From assembly GCF_007992195.1 (NCBI RefSeq), contig NZ_BJZU01000019.1, forward strand, positions 1 through 52,983: a stretch of DNA of 52,983 nt, written 5' to 3'. Numbering within the stretch: the stretch's first letter is position 1; each line of letters opens with the position of its first letter. The stretch is from Methylobacterium oxalidis. Its GTDB lineage: Bacteria > Pseudomonadota > Alphaproteobacteria > Rhizobiales > Beijerinckiaceae. The notes under the pieces were generated by a model, which saw nothing but the letters and a program-made list of their open reading frames with translations, had not been told where the DNA came from and ran no database searches. The translations under genes were made by a program, and so were the position numbers. Below, piece after piece: positions 32,667 to 43,911 of this stretch.

Positions 32667-32871
32667 GGCTTTCGCCCTGGAACGACGTAACGGCGGCAAG
32701 ACCGAAGTCCCTCGAATTGGCAGGCGTGTGAACAGGCTAGACGACGAAAGCCGCACCCCAGTCAAGCCGCGCAGCGCGCATGGCGCACAGTCGGCCGACC
32801 TTCCGGGTGGCCGAGGCGCCCCGCCGCACGACCGATAACCGGGCTTGCCGGCGGTTGGATCCCGGCGACGC

Positions 32872-34014
32872 TCACTGCCGCGCCGCGCCGCTGAGCCCGC
32901 CCAGGAAGTCGCGCATCTTCGAGAAGAAGCCGGCGCTCTCGGGGTGGTTCTCGTCGGAGGCGGTCTGGTCGAATTCCTGCAACAGTTCGCGCTGGCGCTT
33001 GGTCAGGTTCTGCGGCGTCTCGACGAAGACCTGGATGTAGAGGTCGCCGACGTCGCGCGATCGCAGCACCGGCATGCCCTTGCCCTTGATGCGGAACTGC
33101 TTGGCTGTCTGCGTGCCCGCCGGGATGCGCACCTGCGTCTGCGAGCCGTCGATCACCGGCACGGTGATCTCGCCCGACAGGGCGGCCGTCACCATCGAGA
33201 TCGGCACGCGGCAGAACAGATCCGCGCCGTCGCGCTGGAAGAACTCGTGCGGCTTGATCGACAGGAAGACGTAGAGGTCGCCCGCCGGTCCGCCGCGCAT
33301 GCCGCTCTCGCCCTCGCCCGCGAGCCGGATGCGCAGGCCGTCGTCGACGCCCGCCGGCACGTTGATCGAGAGGGTGCGCTCGCGGCTGACGCGGCCGGCG
33401 CCCGAGCAGTTCGGGCAGGGATCGTCGATCACCTCGCCGCGCCCGTGGCAGTTCGGGCAGGTGCGCTCGATGGCGAAGAACCCTTGCGCCGCGCGGACCC
33501 GGCCGTAGCCCGCGCAGGTCGGGCAGGTTCGCGGCTTCGAGCCGGACTTCGCGCCGCTGCCCGCGCAGACGTCGCAGGTGATGGTGGTCGGGATCTTGAT
33601 GGTCTCGGTCTTGCCGCTGAAGGCTTCCTCCAGCGTGATCTCGAGGTTGTAGCGCAGGTCCGAGCCGCGCTCGCGGCCAGGCTGGCCGCCGCGCCCGCGC
33701 GCGCCGCGCCCGTCGCCGAAGAAGTTGTCGAAGATGTCCGACATGAAGTCGCCGAACTCGTTGCCGAATCCGGGGCCGCCCGCGCCCTGGCTGAAGGCGG
33801 CGTGGCCGAAGCGGTCGTAGGCCGCGCGCTTCTGCCCGTCCGAGAGCGTCTGGTACGCCTCGTTGATCTCCTTGAACTTGATCTCGGCTTCCTTGTCGCC
33901 CGGGTTGCGGTCCGGGTGATAGGTCATGGCGAGCTTGCGGAACGCCACCTTCATCTCGCCGTCGGTCGCGGTCTTTGAGACGCCCAGAATCTCGTAGTAA
34001 TCCCGCTTCGACAT
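32872..34014 (-). CDS. dnaJ: Chaperone DnaJ (Hsp40)
   Basis: 380 residues. The J domain (1-70) contains YHPDRNPGD with HPD; a Gly/Phe-rich linker (about 75-125) precedes four CxxCxGxG zinc repeats ([32 protein letters not shown]), then the two beta-barrel substrate domains. It stimulates DnaK ATPase and delivers unfolded clients. dnaK is 123 bases upstream, separated by two hairpins. The C-terminus ends in [13 protein letters not shown]. Confidence 0.96.
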   Translation of the reverse strand: MSKRDYYEILGVSKTATDGEMKVAFRKLAMTYHPDRNPGDKEAEIKFKEINEAYQTLSDGQKRAAYDRFGHAAFSQGAGGPGFGNEFGDFMSDIFDNFFGDGRGARGRGGQPGRERGSDLRYNLEITLEEAFSGKTETIKIPTTITCDVCAGSGAKSGSKPRTCPTCAGYGRVRAAQGFFAIERTCPNCHGRGEVIDDPCPNCSGAGRVSRERTLSINVPAGVDDGLRIRLAGEGESGMRGGPAGDLYVFLSIKPHEFFQRDGADLFCRVPISMVTAALSGEITVPVIDGSQTQVRIPAGTQTAKQFRIKGKGMPVLRSRDVGDLYIQVFVETPQNLTKRQRELLQEFDQTASDENHPESAGFFSKMRDFLGGLSGAARQ

Positions 34015-34044
34015 TCCTCGGCCCCAAGGTCCCTCATAAGCCGA

Positions 34045-34067
34045 TCCCCGGGTCTTGCACCCGGGGA
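34045..34067 (-). terminator. Second hairpin in the dnaK-dnaJ gap
   Basis: Arms TCCCCGGGT (34045-34053) and ACCCGGGGA (34059-34067), 9-bp perfect stem with loop CTTGC, ending 30 bases before the dnaJ start. It can form in the dnaK-dnaJ mRNA; no U run follows it. Confidence 0.45.
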
Positions 34068-34100
34068 CCGCGCCGTCATCGAATCATCTGGTGAGAAGAT

Positions 34101-34126
34101 ACGGGACCGGAGCGCTCCGGTCCCGT
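34101..34126 (-). terminator. Palindromic hairpin after dnaK
   Basis: A perfect 26-base palindrome (arms ACGGGACCGGAGC and GCTCCGGTCCCGT) begins 12 bases beyond the dnaK stop; the minus strand continues with ATCTTCTCACC, a moderately T-rich tail. It is a likely partial terminator that makes dnaJ less expressed than dnaK. Confidence 0.6.
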
Positions 34127-34137
34127 GCTCGCAAGCA

Positions 34138-36051
<1,914 letters not shown>

Positions 36052-36458
36052 GGTGGGATCCCTCTGTTGTTCTGTTCAAGCAGACCGCCGAGCCCCGAAG
36101 CAGCTCGGCCCATGGCGGTGCGGATTGGAAATTTGAGGTCGGGACGAGGGCCGGATTGACGGCCGGGAACGGCCGGATCCGGCGCTTAATCCCGCGCCTT
36201 GCCGGATATAAGAAGGTCAAAGCGGGCTCGCAAGGCGAAGCCCCGCGATCCGGGCGATCTCCGCTATCCCGTTGGCGGCGTTGGGTTAACCTGCCGGGCG
36301 GACGCCTCGGCCCATGCCGGCGGGGTCCAGATTTTGTTGCTCCGCTGCCACGCCCGCGCCATCGATCGCGTGTTAGACTTGATCGCCACGAGACGGACCT
36401 GCCGCCCGGTGCCGGCGCGGGCGGTGTTCAGTGCAAGCCCCAAGGCTCGATAGACCCG
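36052..36458. other. Divergent control region between dnaK and an exported protein
   Basis: 407 bases. Carries the dnaK promoter above. No other gene or clear promoter for the plus-strand gene was found; a GC-rich inverted region (36150-36185, CCGG-rich) forms part of the dnaK leader. Confidence 0.5.
36203..36234 (-). promoter_or_regulatory. RpoH-type heat-shock promoter of dnaK
   Basis: On the minus strand CTTG (36234-36231), 18 bases, then CTTATATCCG (36212-36203). The last element fits the alphaproteobacterial RpoH consensus CYTATNTNNG at every position, and the spacing is right. It would start a transcript near 36197 with a leader of about 145 bases before dnaK. Confidence 0.75.
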
Positions 36459-37460
36459 ATGCGTCCGACCCGCGTTCTCCTCGCCCCGCTCCTCGCTCTC
36501 GCGGGCCTCGGCGCCCTCGCCGGGGAGGCGGCCGCGCAGAACTTCTTCGAGGAGCTGTTCGGCATCGGCCGGGCGGCCCGTCCGCCGGTGCCGCCGCGCG
36601 GGGTTCCGAACGCGGCGCCGCCCGCCCAGCCGGGCGCCGTGCCGCCGGGCGCCCCCGGAGCGCCGGGGGCCCCGCTCGATCCCAACGCCGAGGCGCAGAA
36701 GCCCGCCGCGCCCGCCCCCATGCGCCCGGTCGTCCTCAAGGCACCGGCCGACGACAACGTGGTGGGCCAGGACCTCCTCCTCAACGGCCTGAACGGTAGC
36801 ATGAAGATGGAGCGCGCGGGCGCCAACATGACCGCCCGCATTACCCTGCCGGGCACCAAGGTCTCGCAGCCGACGGAATCCTGCTCCGTGCCGCTCTCCG
36901 GCGGCCAGCCGGTGACGCTCACCGCGGCGGGCAAGCCGGACGGCGTGGCGCGCTTCGAGGCCGCCGCGGCCGAGTGCCCCCTGCGCTTCGAGGTGCTGGA
37001 GGGCGGCGTGCTGGTGACGCCGCTCGGCGGCAACCCGGTCTGCACTTTCTCGGCCGCCGACTGCGCGACGACGCCGAGCGGCCTGTGGGGACCGGGCGCC
37101 GCCACGCTGATCCCGCGCTCGGCCGAGTTCGACACCGCCCGCGGCGTCGCCGACAAGGCGGTGCGCGAGAACTACAAGGTGATGACGCAGCGGGCGCGCC
37201 GCGAGGATATCCGCCCGATCGTGACCGAGCAGGCCGCCTTCTCCTCCGACCGCGAGCAGGTCTGCCGCACCTACGCCCGCGAGGGCTCGCACGGCTTCTG
37301 CCACCTGCGCTTCTCCGAGGCCCGGGCCCTGGCGCTCGCCACGCGCCTCGGCGCGAACACCGCGGCGCCGACCGCCGCCGTGGCGCCGCGCCCGCGCCGC
37401 AAGCCCGTGGTGGACGGGATGAACCCGGACGCGGCCGGCGGGGGCCCGATCGCCGAGTGA
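36459..37460 (+). CDS. Exported proline-rich six-cysteine protein, unknown
   Basis: 333 residues from ATG 36459; the frame upstream is unlike protein. A signal peptide (about 1-27, ending EAAAQ) precedes a Pro/Ala/Gly-rich linker (about 45-85). The folded remainder has six cysteines in ESC, AEC, NPVC, ADC, QVC and GFC contexts, a pattern compatible with three disulfides. The last quarter (VTEQAAFSSDREQ and CRTYAREGSHGFC) has a conserved-looking Cys pair. No known domain was recognised. It faces yqgE with seven bases between stops and dnaK on the other side. Confidence 0.7.
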   Translation: MRPTRVLLAPLLALAGLGALAGEAAAQNFFEELFGIGRAARPPVPPRGVPNAAPPAQPGAVPPGAPGAPGAPLDPNAEAQKPAAPAPMRPVVLKAPADDNVVGQDLLLNGLNGSMKMERAGANMTARITLPGTKVSQPTESCSVPLSGGQPVTLTAAGKPDGVARFEAAAAECPLRFEVLEGGVLVTPLGGNPVCTFSAADCATTPSGLWGPGAATLIPRSAEFDTARGVADKAVRENYKVMTQRARREDIRPIVTEQAAFSSDREQVCRTYAREGSHGFCHLRFSEARALALATRLGANTAAPTAAVAPRPRRKPVVDGMNPDAAGGGPIAE

Positions 37461-37467
37461 GGCGGGC

Positions 37468-38070
37468 TCAGGCGCGGCCGGCGCTCAGGGAGAGCATCGC
37501 CGGGTCGATGCCGTTGCTGCGCAGGGCGCGCTCGTACTTCGTGTCGAGCGCCGGGTGGAAGATCAGCTCCGGATCGGCCGGGCAGTTGAGCCAGCCGTTC
37601 GCCATGATCTCGCTCTCGAGCTGGCCGGCCTGCCAGCCGGCATACCCGAGCGCCAGCACGGCGCTCGCGGGCCCGTCGCCGTTGGCGATGGCGCGCAGGA
37701 TCTCGACCGTCGCCGTGAGGCAGATCCCGTCGTCGATGATCAGCGTCGACTGGTCGATGTGGAAATCGTCGGTGTGGAGCACGAAGCCGCGCTTGCCCTC
37801 GACGGGCCCGCCCATCAGCACCGGCATGTGGCCGACGCGCTCGCGCAGGCGGATCGCGTCCGCGGCGGGCGCCACGTCGAGCTGCACCAGGAGATCGGGC
37901 ATGCTCAGGTCGGTGACGGGCTTGTTGACGATGATGCCCATCGCCCCGTCCGCCGAGTGGGCGCAGACGTAGATCACCGAGCGCGCGAAACGGCTGTCCG
38001 CAAGCCCCGGCATGGCAACCAGGAACTGACCGTCGAGATAGGCGCTGCCACCGGTCCGGGGAGTGTGCAT
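37468..38070 (-). CDS. YqgE/AlgH family protein (UPF0301)
   Basis: 200 residues. Typical blocks are [32 protein letters not shown] (seen as [16 protein letters not shown]), [14 protein letters not shown] and [12 protein letters not shown]. The C-terminus is slightly longer than most (to LSLSAGRA). It is soluble with no enzymatic motif; a role in transcriptional or post-transcriptional control was proposed for AlgH in Pseudomonas but is not established. The neighbours are the exported protein (convergent) and peroxiredoxin (divergent). Confidence 0.9.
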   Translation of the reverse strand: MHTPRTGGSAYLDGQFLVAMPGLADSRFARSVIYVCAHSADGAMGIIVNKPVTDLSMPDLLVQLDVAPAADAIRLRERVGHMPVLMGGPVEGKRGFVLHTDDFHIDQSTLIIDDGICLTATVEILRAIANGDGPASAVLALGYAGWQAGQLESEIMANGWLNCPADPELIFHPALDTKYERALRSNGIDPAMLSLSAGRA

Positions 38071-38097
38071 GCGCCTATGCTACGCCCCCCCATCCCG

Positions 38098-38112
38098 TTG
38101 TCCAGCGGACAA
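38098..38112. promoter_or_regulatory. Palindrome TTGTCC-N3-GGACAA between yqgE and peroxiredoxin
   Basis: Perfect 6-bp arms TTGTCC (38098-38103) and GGACAA (38107-38112) with spacer AGC, lying 28 bases from yqgE and 140 bases from the peroxiredoxin start. It is a plausible operator for either divergent gene. No known regulator is assigned. Confidence 0.4.
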
Positions 38113-38251
38113 AGCGGTCCAGTTCGACCCATCGTGCGGTCCGGTGCGGATCGCCTCGACAGGGGTGGGCGGCCACGCTAGACGGGCGGGGCTCCGAGCC
38201 CGGCCGAGCCGGCGGAAGCGCGGCCCCGACGCCGATCGAGGAGAAGAGCGG

Positions 38252-38734
38252 ATGACGATTCAGGTTGGCGACCACCTGCCCCAGGCGACCTTCCGCGTGA
38301 ACGGGCCCGACGGGCCGCAGGCGAAGACCACGGACGACGTGTTCAAGGGCCGCCGCGTGGTCCTGGTGGGGGTGCCGGGCGCCTTCACGCCGAGCTGCCA
38401 CCGCAACCACCTGCCGGGCTTCGTGCAGAACCTGTCCGAGATCAAGGCCCGCGGCATCGACGCGGTCGCCGTGACCTCCGTCAACGACGTGTTCGTGCTC
38501 GATGCCTGGGCCAAGGCATCCGGCGCCGAGGGCATCGAGTTCCTGGCCGACGGCAACGCCGATTTCGCCAAGGCCACGGGCCTCGACATGGACGGCACCG
38601 GCTTCGGTCTCGGCACCCGCTCGAAGCGCTATGCGGCCCTGATCGAGGACGGCGTCGTGCGCGTCCTCAACGTCGAGGAATCACCCTCGAAGGCCGAGGC
38701 GTCCGGCGCCGAGGCGCTCCTGAAGGTCATCTGA
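38252..38734 (+). CDS. 1-Cys peroxiredoxin (Prx5/AhpC-TSA family)
   Basis: 160 residues, ATG 38252 with GAGGAGA and GCGG upstream. The peroxidatic cysteine is Cys49 in PGAFTPSCHRNHLPGF; no second cysteine is present, so it is a 1-Cys type that would use glutathione, glutaredoxin or thioredoxin as reductant. The Prx5-like block ends in GFGLGTRSKRYAALIEDG. It reduces hydrogen peroxide and organic peroxides in the cytoplasm. No reductase partner is adjacent. Confidence 0.93.
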   Translation: MTIQVGDHLPQATFRVNGPDGPQAKTTDDVFKGRRVVLVGVPGAFTPSCHRNHLPGFVQNLSEIKARGIDAVAVTSVNDVFVLDAWAKASGAEGIEFLADGNADFAKATGLDMDGTGFGLGTRSKRYAALIEDGVVRVLNVEESPSKAEASGAEALLKVI

Positions 38735-38770
38735 GCCGGGGCCGGCACCCCACCTCTCGGGCCACACGCA

Positions 38771-38791
38771 CCGGGGGCCGACAGCCCCCGG
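38771..38791. terminator. Convergent hairpin terminator (prx and rnhA)
   Basis: Arms CCGGGGGC (38771-38778) and GCCCCCGG (38784-38791), loop CGACA. It lies 36 bases after the peroxiredoxin stop and two bases before the rnhA stop codon on the other strand. It can end both transcripts. Confidence 0.65.
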
Positions 38792-38793
38792 CC

Positions 38794-39252
38794 TCAGGCC
38801 CTTATCTTGAACGGCGCCATCGCCGCCACCGCGAGGGCGTCGACCCGGTTGTTGAGCGGGTCGGCGGCGTGACCCTTGACCCAGTGCCAGCGCACGTCGT
38901 GGCGCTCCCGGGCGGTGTCCATGCGGCGCCAGAGATCCTCGTTCTTCACCGGCTTCTTGTCGGCGGTGCGCCAGCCCCGCGCCTTCCAGCCGTGGATCCA
39001 CTCGGTGATGCCCTGGCGCAGGTACTGCGAGTCCGTGAACAGGTCGACGCGGCAGGGGCGCTTGAGCACCTCCAGCGCCTCGATGGCCGCCAGGATCTCC
39101 ATGCGGTTGTTGGTGGTGTGGGCCTCGCCGCCGGAGAGCTCGCGCTCCGTGTCGCCGTAGATCAGGATCGCGCCCCAGCCGCCCGGCCCCGGATTCCCGG
39201 AGCAGGCGCCGTCCGTGTAGATCGTGACCCGCTTGTCCGAGACCGCGCTCAC
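38794..39252 (-). CDS. rnhA: Ribonuclease HI
   Basis: 152 residues from GTG 39252, which overlaps the thrB stop by four bases (GTGA). Catalytic residues occur in [10 protein letters not shown] (Asp), [10 protein letters not shown] (Glu), FTDSQYLR (Asp) and [14 protein letters not shown] (His and Asp). It cuts RNA in RNA-DNA hybrids. The handle region [20 protein letters not shown] is present. It lies downstream of thrB as in many alphaproteobacteria. Confidence 0.95.
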   Translation of the reverse strand: MSAVSDKRVTIYTDGACSGNPGPGGWGAILIYGDTERELSGGEAHTTNNRMEILAAIEALEVLKRPCRVDLFTDSQYLRQGITEWIHGWKARGWRTADKKPVKNEDLWRRMDTARERHDVRWHWVKGHAADPLNNRVDALAVAAMAPFKIRA

Positions 39253-40214
39253 GGAGCCCAGCCGTAATCGCGGGCGTGTCGCGCGCTTCGGTGGAAGGTC
39301 AGGCGGCGGTCGTACTCGCGCGGATCCTTCGGCTGCACGAGGGCGCCGGGGGGTACGTCGAGCCAGTCCACGAGCCGGGTCAGCAGGAAGCGGAGCGCCG
39401 CGCCGCGCGCGAGGATCGGCAGGGCGTCCACCTCGGCGGGCTCCAGCCGCCGCACGCCCTCGTAGCCGGCGATGAGCGCCGCGGCCATGTTCGCGTGGAA
39501 GGTGCCGTCCGCCTCGAAGCACCACGCGTTGAGGCAGATGGCGAGGTCGTAGGCGAAGGCGTCCGTGCAGGCGAAGTAGAAATCGATCAGGCCGGACAGG
39601 TCGTCGCCGATGAAGAACACGTTGTCGGTGAAGAGGTCGGCGTGGATGACGCCGCCGGGCAGGCCCCGCGGCCAGCCCGCCTCCAGCGCGGCGAGATCGG
39701 CCCGCGTGCGCGCGGCGAGGCCCGGCGAGACCGTGTCGGCCTGCGGCTCGGCCTGCGCGAAGAGTGGCCGCCACGCCGCGACCGAGAGGTTGTTCTCGCG
39801 GCGCATCCCGAAATCGGCGCCCGCCGCGTGCAGGCGCGCCAGCGCGCCGCCGAGCGCCCGGCAATGGTCGACGCCCGGGTGCTTGACCGAGACGCCCTCG
39901 AGGAAGCTGACGATGACGGCGGGCCGCCCGCACAGGCGCCCGAGCGCGGTGCCGGTGCGGTTGCGAATCGGCTGCGGGCAGGCGAGCCCGCGCGTGGCCA
40001 GATGCTCCATCAGGTTGAGAAAGAAGGGCAGGTCCTCCTCGCGGACCCGCTTCTCGTAGAGGGTGAGGATGTAGGAGCCCTGCGTGGTGTGCAGGAAGAA
40101 GTTCGTGTTCTCCACGCCCTCGGCGATGCCCTTGTAGGAGAGCAGGCCGCCGATCTCGTAGGCGGAGAGGAAGGCGGTGAGCGCCTCGTCGGATACCTCG
40201 GTGTAGACGGCCAC
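39249..40214 (-). CDS. thrB: Homoserine kinase (ThrB, type II APH fold)
   Basis: 321 residues from GTG 40214; the in-frame sequence upstream is short and unlike the family. It has the aminoglycoside-phosphotransferase fold: [13 protein letters not shown] (catalytic Asp and Asn) and [19 protein letters not shown] (metal Asp). The start [20 protein letters not shown] is typical of the proteobacterial ThrB branch. It phosphorylates homoserine in threonine synthesis. The order ispH-thrB-rnhA is common in Hyphomicrobiales. Confidence 0.94.
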   Translation of the reverse strand: MAVYTEVSDEALTAFLSAYEIGGLLSYKGIAEGVENTNFFLHTTQGSYILTLYEKRVREEDLPFFLNLMEHLATRGLACPQPIRNRTGTALGRLCGRPAVIVSFLEGVSVKHPGVDHCRALGGALARLHAAGADFGMRRENNLSVAAWRPLFAQAEPQADTVSPGLAARTRADLAALEAGWPRGLPGGVIHADLFTDNVFFIGDDLSGLIDFYFACTDAFAYDLAICLNAWCFEADGTFHANMAAALIAGYEGVRRLEPAEVDALPILARGAALRFLLTRLVDWLDVPPGALVQPKDPREYDRRLTFHRSARHARDYGWAP

Positions 40215-40327
40215 GTGTCGCGCTCGGGATGTCTCGGGATTGCTGACGAGGCTCGGAGCACGGCAAAAGGGCGCCGCTCGGGCGCCCCTGCCGGCCTGCT
40301 CGGGATCGGTCGGAGCGGGGTCGAGCC

Positions 40328-41338
40328 CTACTCCGCGGCCTCGCTGCGCAGCTCGCGCGGCAGCGGGAAGGACATGTCCTCCACCACCGTCGAGACCGTG
40401 TCGACCGTCACCTCGTAGCGGGCGGCGAAGGCGTCGATGATCTCCTCCACCAGCACCTCCGGCGCCGAGGCGCCCGCGGTGAGGCCGAGCTTGCGCACGT
40501 TGGCGAAGGCCGGCCAGTCGATCTCCTCGGCGCGCAGCACGAGGCGGGTGATGGGGCAGCCGACCCGCTCCGCGACCTCGCGCAGGCGCTGCGAGTTCGA
40601 GGAATTCGAGGAGCCGACCACGATCAGCGCATCGACGAGCGGCGCGATCTGCTTGACCGCCTCCTGGCGGTTCGTGGTGGCGTAGCAGATGTCGTCCTTG
40701 TGCGGCCCGGTGATGTTCGGGAACTTCGCCTTCAGGGCCTCGACGATGTGGCGGGTGTCGTCCACCGAGAGCGTCGTCTGCGTCACCCAGGCGAGGTTGT
40801 TCGGGTTCTCGGGCGTCAGGGCGGCGATCTGGTCGAGATCCTCGACGAGGGTGATCGAGCCCTTCGGGAGCTGGCCCATCGTCCCGACGACCTCCGGGTG
40901 CCCGGAATGGCCGACGAGGAGCACGTGGCGCCCGCGCTTGTGATGGATCTCGGCCTCGCGATGGACCTTCGTGACTAGAGGACAGGTCGCGTCGATCGTC
41001 GTGAGACCGCGGGAATCGGCGTTGGCCGGCACGGTCTTGGCCACGCCGTGCGCGGAGAAGATCACCGGGGCCCCGCCGTCCGGCACCTCGTCGAGCTCGC
41101 GCACGAACACGGCGCCTTTGCGCTTCAGGCTCTCGACCACGTACTTGTTGTGGACGATCTCGTGGCGGACGTAGACCGGCGGCCCGTAGATCGCGAGGGC
41201 GCGCTCGACGACGTCGATCGCCCGCACCACGCCGGCGCAGAAGCCGCGGGGTGCCGCGAGGAGGATCTCGAGGGGCGGCTTGGCCCCCGTGGCGGGCGCC
41301 CCGTCCGAGGCGGAGAGATTCGTGTTGTCGGCGCTCAT
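40328..41338 (-). CDS. ispH: 4-hydroxy-3-methylbut-2-enyl diphosphate reductase
   Basis: 336 residues. The [4Fe-4S] cysteines are found in [26 protein letters not shown] and [11 protein letters not shown]. Substrate-binding His are in VRHEIVHN and GHSGHPEV, and the [11 protein letters not shown] serine cluster contacts the diphosphate. It makes IPP and DMAPP in the last MEP-pathway step. A 20-residue N-terminal extension precedes the core. thrB starts 113 bases downstream. Confidence 0.96.
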   Translation of the reverse strand: MSADNTNLSASDGAPATGAKPPLEILLAAPRGFCAGVVRAIDVVERALAIYGPPVYVRHEIVHNKYVVESLKRKGAVFVRELDEVPDGGAPVIFSAHGVAKTVPANADSRGLTTIDATCPLVTKVHREAEIHHKRGRHVLLVGHSGHPEVVGTMGQLPKGSITLVEDLDQIAALTPENPNNLAWVTQTTLSVDDTRHIVEALKAKFPNITGPHKDDICYATTNRQEAVKQIAPLVDALIVVGSSNSSNSQRLREVAERVGCPITRLVLRAEEIDWPAFANVRKLGLTAGASAPEVLVEEIIDAFAARYEVTVDTVSTVVEDMSFPLPRELRSEAAE

Positions 41339-41487
41339 GATCCGGCGGATGTGGCGAGGCGGGGGCTATCCTGTCAACCGTGCGGCCGGTCGAAACCGCC
41401 GAGGCAGGGCCGTCCCATATCACATTTGACGGCGCCTGTGCGAACCGGGTTGCCCTGCCGGCGGGAGTCGGGCCGAGGCCCGCCTCG

Positions 41488-43812
41488 TCAGAACGCGAGC
41501 TTCATGCCGCCGACGAAGTTGCGCGGGGCGCCCGCGAAGATCGAGCCGTTCGTGTTGGCGAGCACCGCGGCACCGTTCTGCAAGCCGGTCGTGGCGCTGA
41601 TCGAGTTCGAGAGGTTCTGCGCCGAGGCCACGTAGGTCTTGTCGAAGATGTTGCGCACCTCGAAGAACAGGTTCAGCCGCTTCGCATAGCCGCCGACGAG
41701 ATCCGTTGCGTAGTGCAGGTTCAGGTTCACCAGGGTGTAGCCGGGCACCGGCAGCAGGTTGGCGTTGTCGATGAAGAAGTCGTCCTGAAAGACCGTCTCG
41801 ACATAGCCGCCGAGACCGGCCAGGGGGCCGGTCAGCTGCTCGTAGCCGACCCGGGCGAGAAGCTGGTTGGCCGGAACGCCGGGGATCTGGTTGCCGGCGC
41901 GATTGAAGCGCGACGTGCGGGTGCCCGCGCTCAGTTGCTCGACGTACTTGGTATAGAACTGGTCGTCATAGGTGTAGGCGGCGGTCGCGCTCCAGCCAGG
42001 CGCGAAGGCCCAGGTCGCGCCGACCTCGACGCCCCGATGCTCGGAGGCCGGCGCGTTGAAGGTGAAGTTCAGGAGGCCTGCCCCGGGCGACTGCGAGATC
42101 AGCTCGTTGCGGAAGAACTCGTAGAAGCCGGTCACGCTCAGCCGCACCGTCTCGACCGGCGTCCAGTCGAAGCCGAGATCGAAGCCGAGGTTCTCCTGCG
42201 TCTTGAGCTGCGTGTTGTTGCCCGGCACGCCCGCCGGCGTGACGAAGAGGTTGCCGGCCGACGGCGTGCCGTAGCCCGTGGCGACCCGCCCACGGAGCTG
42301 CCACGCCTCGCTCGGGCGGTAGAGCAGCGAAAGCTCCGGCGCGACGTTGAGGAAGCTGCGGTCCACGTTGGCGATCGCCGCCGTGGTGCGGGCCGCCGTG
42401 TAGGTGTAGCTCGTGTTCGATCCGGTGATGGTGGTGTTCTCGGCGCTGATCCCGGCCACCGCGATCCAGCGGTCGCTCAGCTGCACCTCGGCCCGGGCGC
42501 GCCCGCCGAGATTGGCCTGCACGGTGTCCTGATCGGCGATGAGCGCGCCGAGCGCCGGGCCGACCCCGAGCACCCGGTTGTAGGTCCGGCTGAAACTGTC
42601 GAGCGTGTTGTAGGCGAGCGCCACGTAGCCGGTGGCCGGCAGGCCGAACAGGTCGCCGCGCCGGGTCACGTCCGAGAGGAAGTTGAAGCCCGGGAAATCG
42701 CCGCGCGCAGCCGTCGTGTAGAAGGGCTGGTTGATGTTGCGATCGTCGAAGACGAGCTGCGTGCGCCAGGTCGTGAAGGCGTCGATGTCGTGCTCCCAGC
42801 GCGCCCCGACGATGGTGCGCCGGTCGTCGCGCAGGAAGGCGCCCTGGTCGGCCGTCACCGGCACCGTCGCCCCGAAGCGTCCGTTCGCCAGCAGGTTGAA
42901 GGTCGTGCAGCCCGGCGCGGCGGTGGCCGCCGTGAGGCAGCCGCGCTGGAAGGGGTTGATCTCGAATTGGTTCAACGAGGTCCGGCCGGGCAGCAGCGTG
43001 AAGAGCGTGTTGTTGATGATCTTGAGGGTGAAGCGGTTGTCGGGCGTGGGCGTGTAGGTGCCCAGGAAGTTGATGGTCTGCGTGTTGAACGAGTTGTGGC
43101 TGATGAAGCCGTTGCCGCGGGTGTCGCTGGCGAACAGGCTGTACTCGAACGGCCCGCTGACGCCGCCGATCGCCGTGTAGTTGTTGAGGTAGCCGAAGCT
43201 GCCGGCATCGACGCCGTACTCGGCGCCGTTGATCTCGGCGCCCCGCCGCGTCACGAAGTTCAGCGCGCCTCCGGTCGCGTAGTTGCCGAAGAAGGGTGAT
43301 TGCGGCCCGCGGAACACGTCGATGCGGTTGTAGGCGCGCGGATCGGTCAGGTCGAAGCGGGAGGATCCGTCCGCCTGCGTGACCGAGAAGCCGTCCTCCA
43401 AAACGACCATGTTCCGGTTCACGCCGGTCGAGCGGGCATTGTTGCCGCGGATCGAGACGACGATGTCGCGCGGGCCGTTGCCCTGGCGGACGGTCACGCC
43501 GGGGCTGTTGCGCAGGATGTCCGCGACGGTCGTGGCCGCGCGGTTGTCGATCACGCCCTCGCGCCCGACGCTGGTGACGACCTCACCCACCGGCTTGTCG
43601 AGCGGCGTCGGGGCGGCGGCCCGCGGCGGTGCGCCGGCCGGCTGACCCACGCCCTGGCCGGTCCCCTGGCCGAGGCCGCGGCCCTCACCGGCGACCGACA
43701 GTTCCTCCAGGGTCACCGATGCGCCGGATTGGGCGAGCGCCTGCGCGGGCGTGAGGGCGAGAGCGCCGGCCAGGATGCGGGCACCGGAGACGGTATGAAG
43801 GGAGAAGGGCAC
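41488..43812 (-). CDS. TonB-dependent outer-membrane receptor
   Basis: 774 residues from GTG 43812. A signal peptide (about 1-28, ending ALAQ) precedes a plug domain (VADILRNSPGVTV, GPRDIVVSIRGNN, FRGPQSPFFGNYATGGALN) and a 22-strand type barrel ending in GGMKLAF with aromatic last residue. Such receptors take up siderophores, haem, cobalamin or other metal complexes with TonB energy. Just upstream lie a PepSY membrane protein and a DUF2946-like protein on the same strand, which points to metal or siderophore uptake. The substrate cannot be identified from sequence. Confidence 0.92.
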   Translation of the reverse strand: MPFSLHTVSGARILAGALALTPAQALAQSGASVTLEELSVAGEGRGLGQGTGQGVGQPAGAPPRAAAPTPLDKPVGEVVTSVGREGVIDNRAATTVADILRNSPGVTVRQGNGPRDIVVSIRGNNARSTGVNRNMVVLEDGFSVTQADGSSRFDLTDPRAYNRIDVFRGPQSPFFGNYATGGALNFVTRRGAEINGAEYGVDAGSFGYLNNYTAIGGVSGPFEYSLFASDTRGNGFISHNSFNTQTINFLGTYTPTPDNRFTLKIINNTLFTLLPGRTSLNQFEINPFQRGCLTAATAAPGCTTFNLLANGRFGATVPVTADQGAFLRDDRRTIVGARWEHDIDAFTTWRTQLVFDDRNINQPFYTTAARGDFPGFNFLSDVTRRGDLFGLPATGYVALAYNTLDSFSRTYNRVLGVGPALGALIADQDTVQANLGGRARAEVQLSDRWIAVAGISAENTTITGSNTSYTYTAARTTAAIANVDRSFLNVAPELSLLYRPSEAWQLRGRVATGYGTPSAGNLFVTPAGVPGNNTQLKTQENLGFDLGFDWTPVETVRLSVTGFYEFFRNELISQSPGAGLLNFTFNAPASEHRGVEVGATWAFAPGWSATAAYTYDDQFYTKYVEQLSAGTRTSRFNRAGNQIPGVPANQLLARVGYEQLTGPLAGLGGYVETVFQDDFFIDNANLLPVPGYTLVNLNLHYATDLVGGYAKRLNLFFEVRNIFDKTYVASAQNLSNSISATTGLQNGAAVLANTNGSIFAGAPRNFVGGMKLAF

Positions 43813-43911
43813 GACAGGGGCTCGTCGGATCGGAGTGCGGCCGCGCGCGGGGCGGCCCGGAAGGGTGGATGACGTCTCGGTCGGGTCGGGCCAGCGTGCC
43901 CGGCGCCCGTC

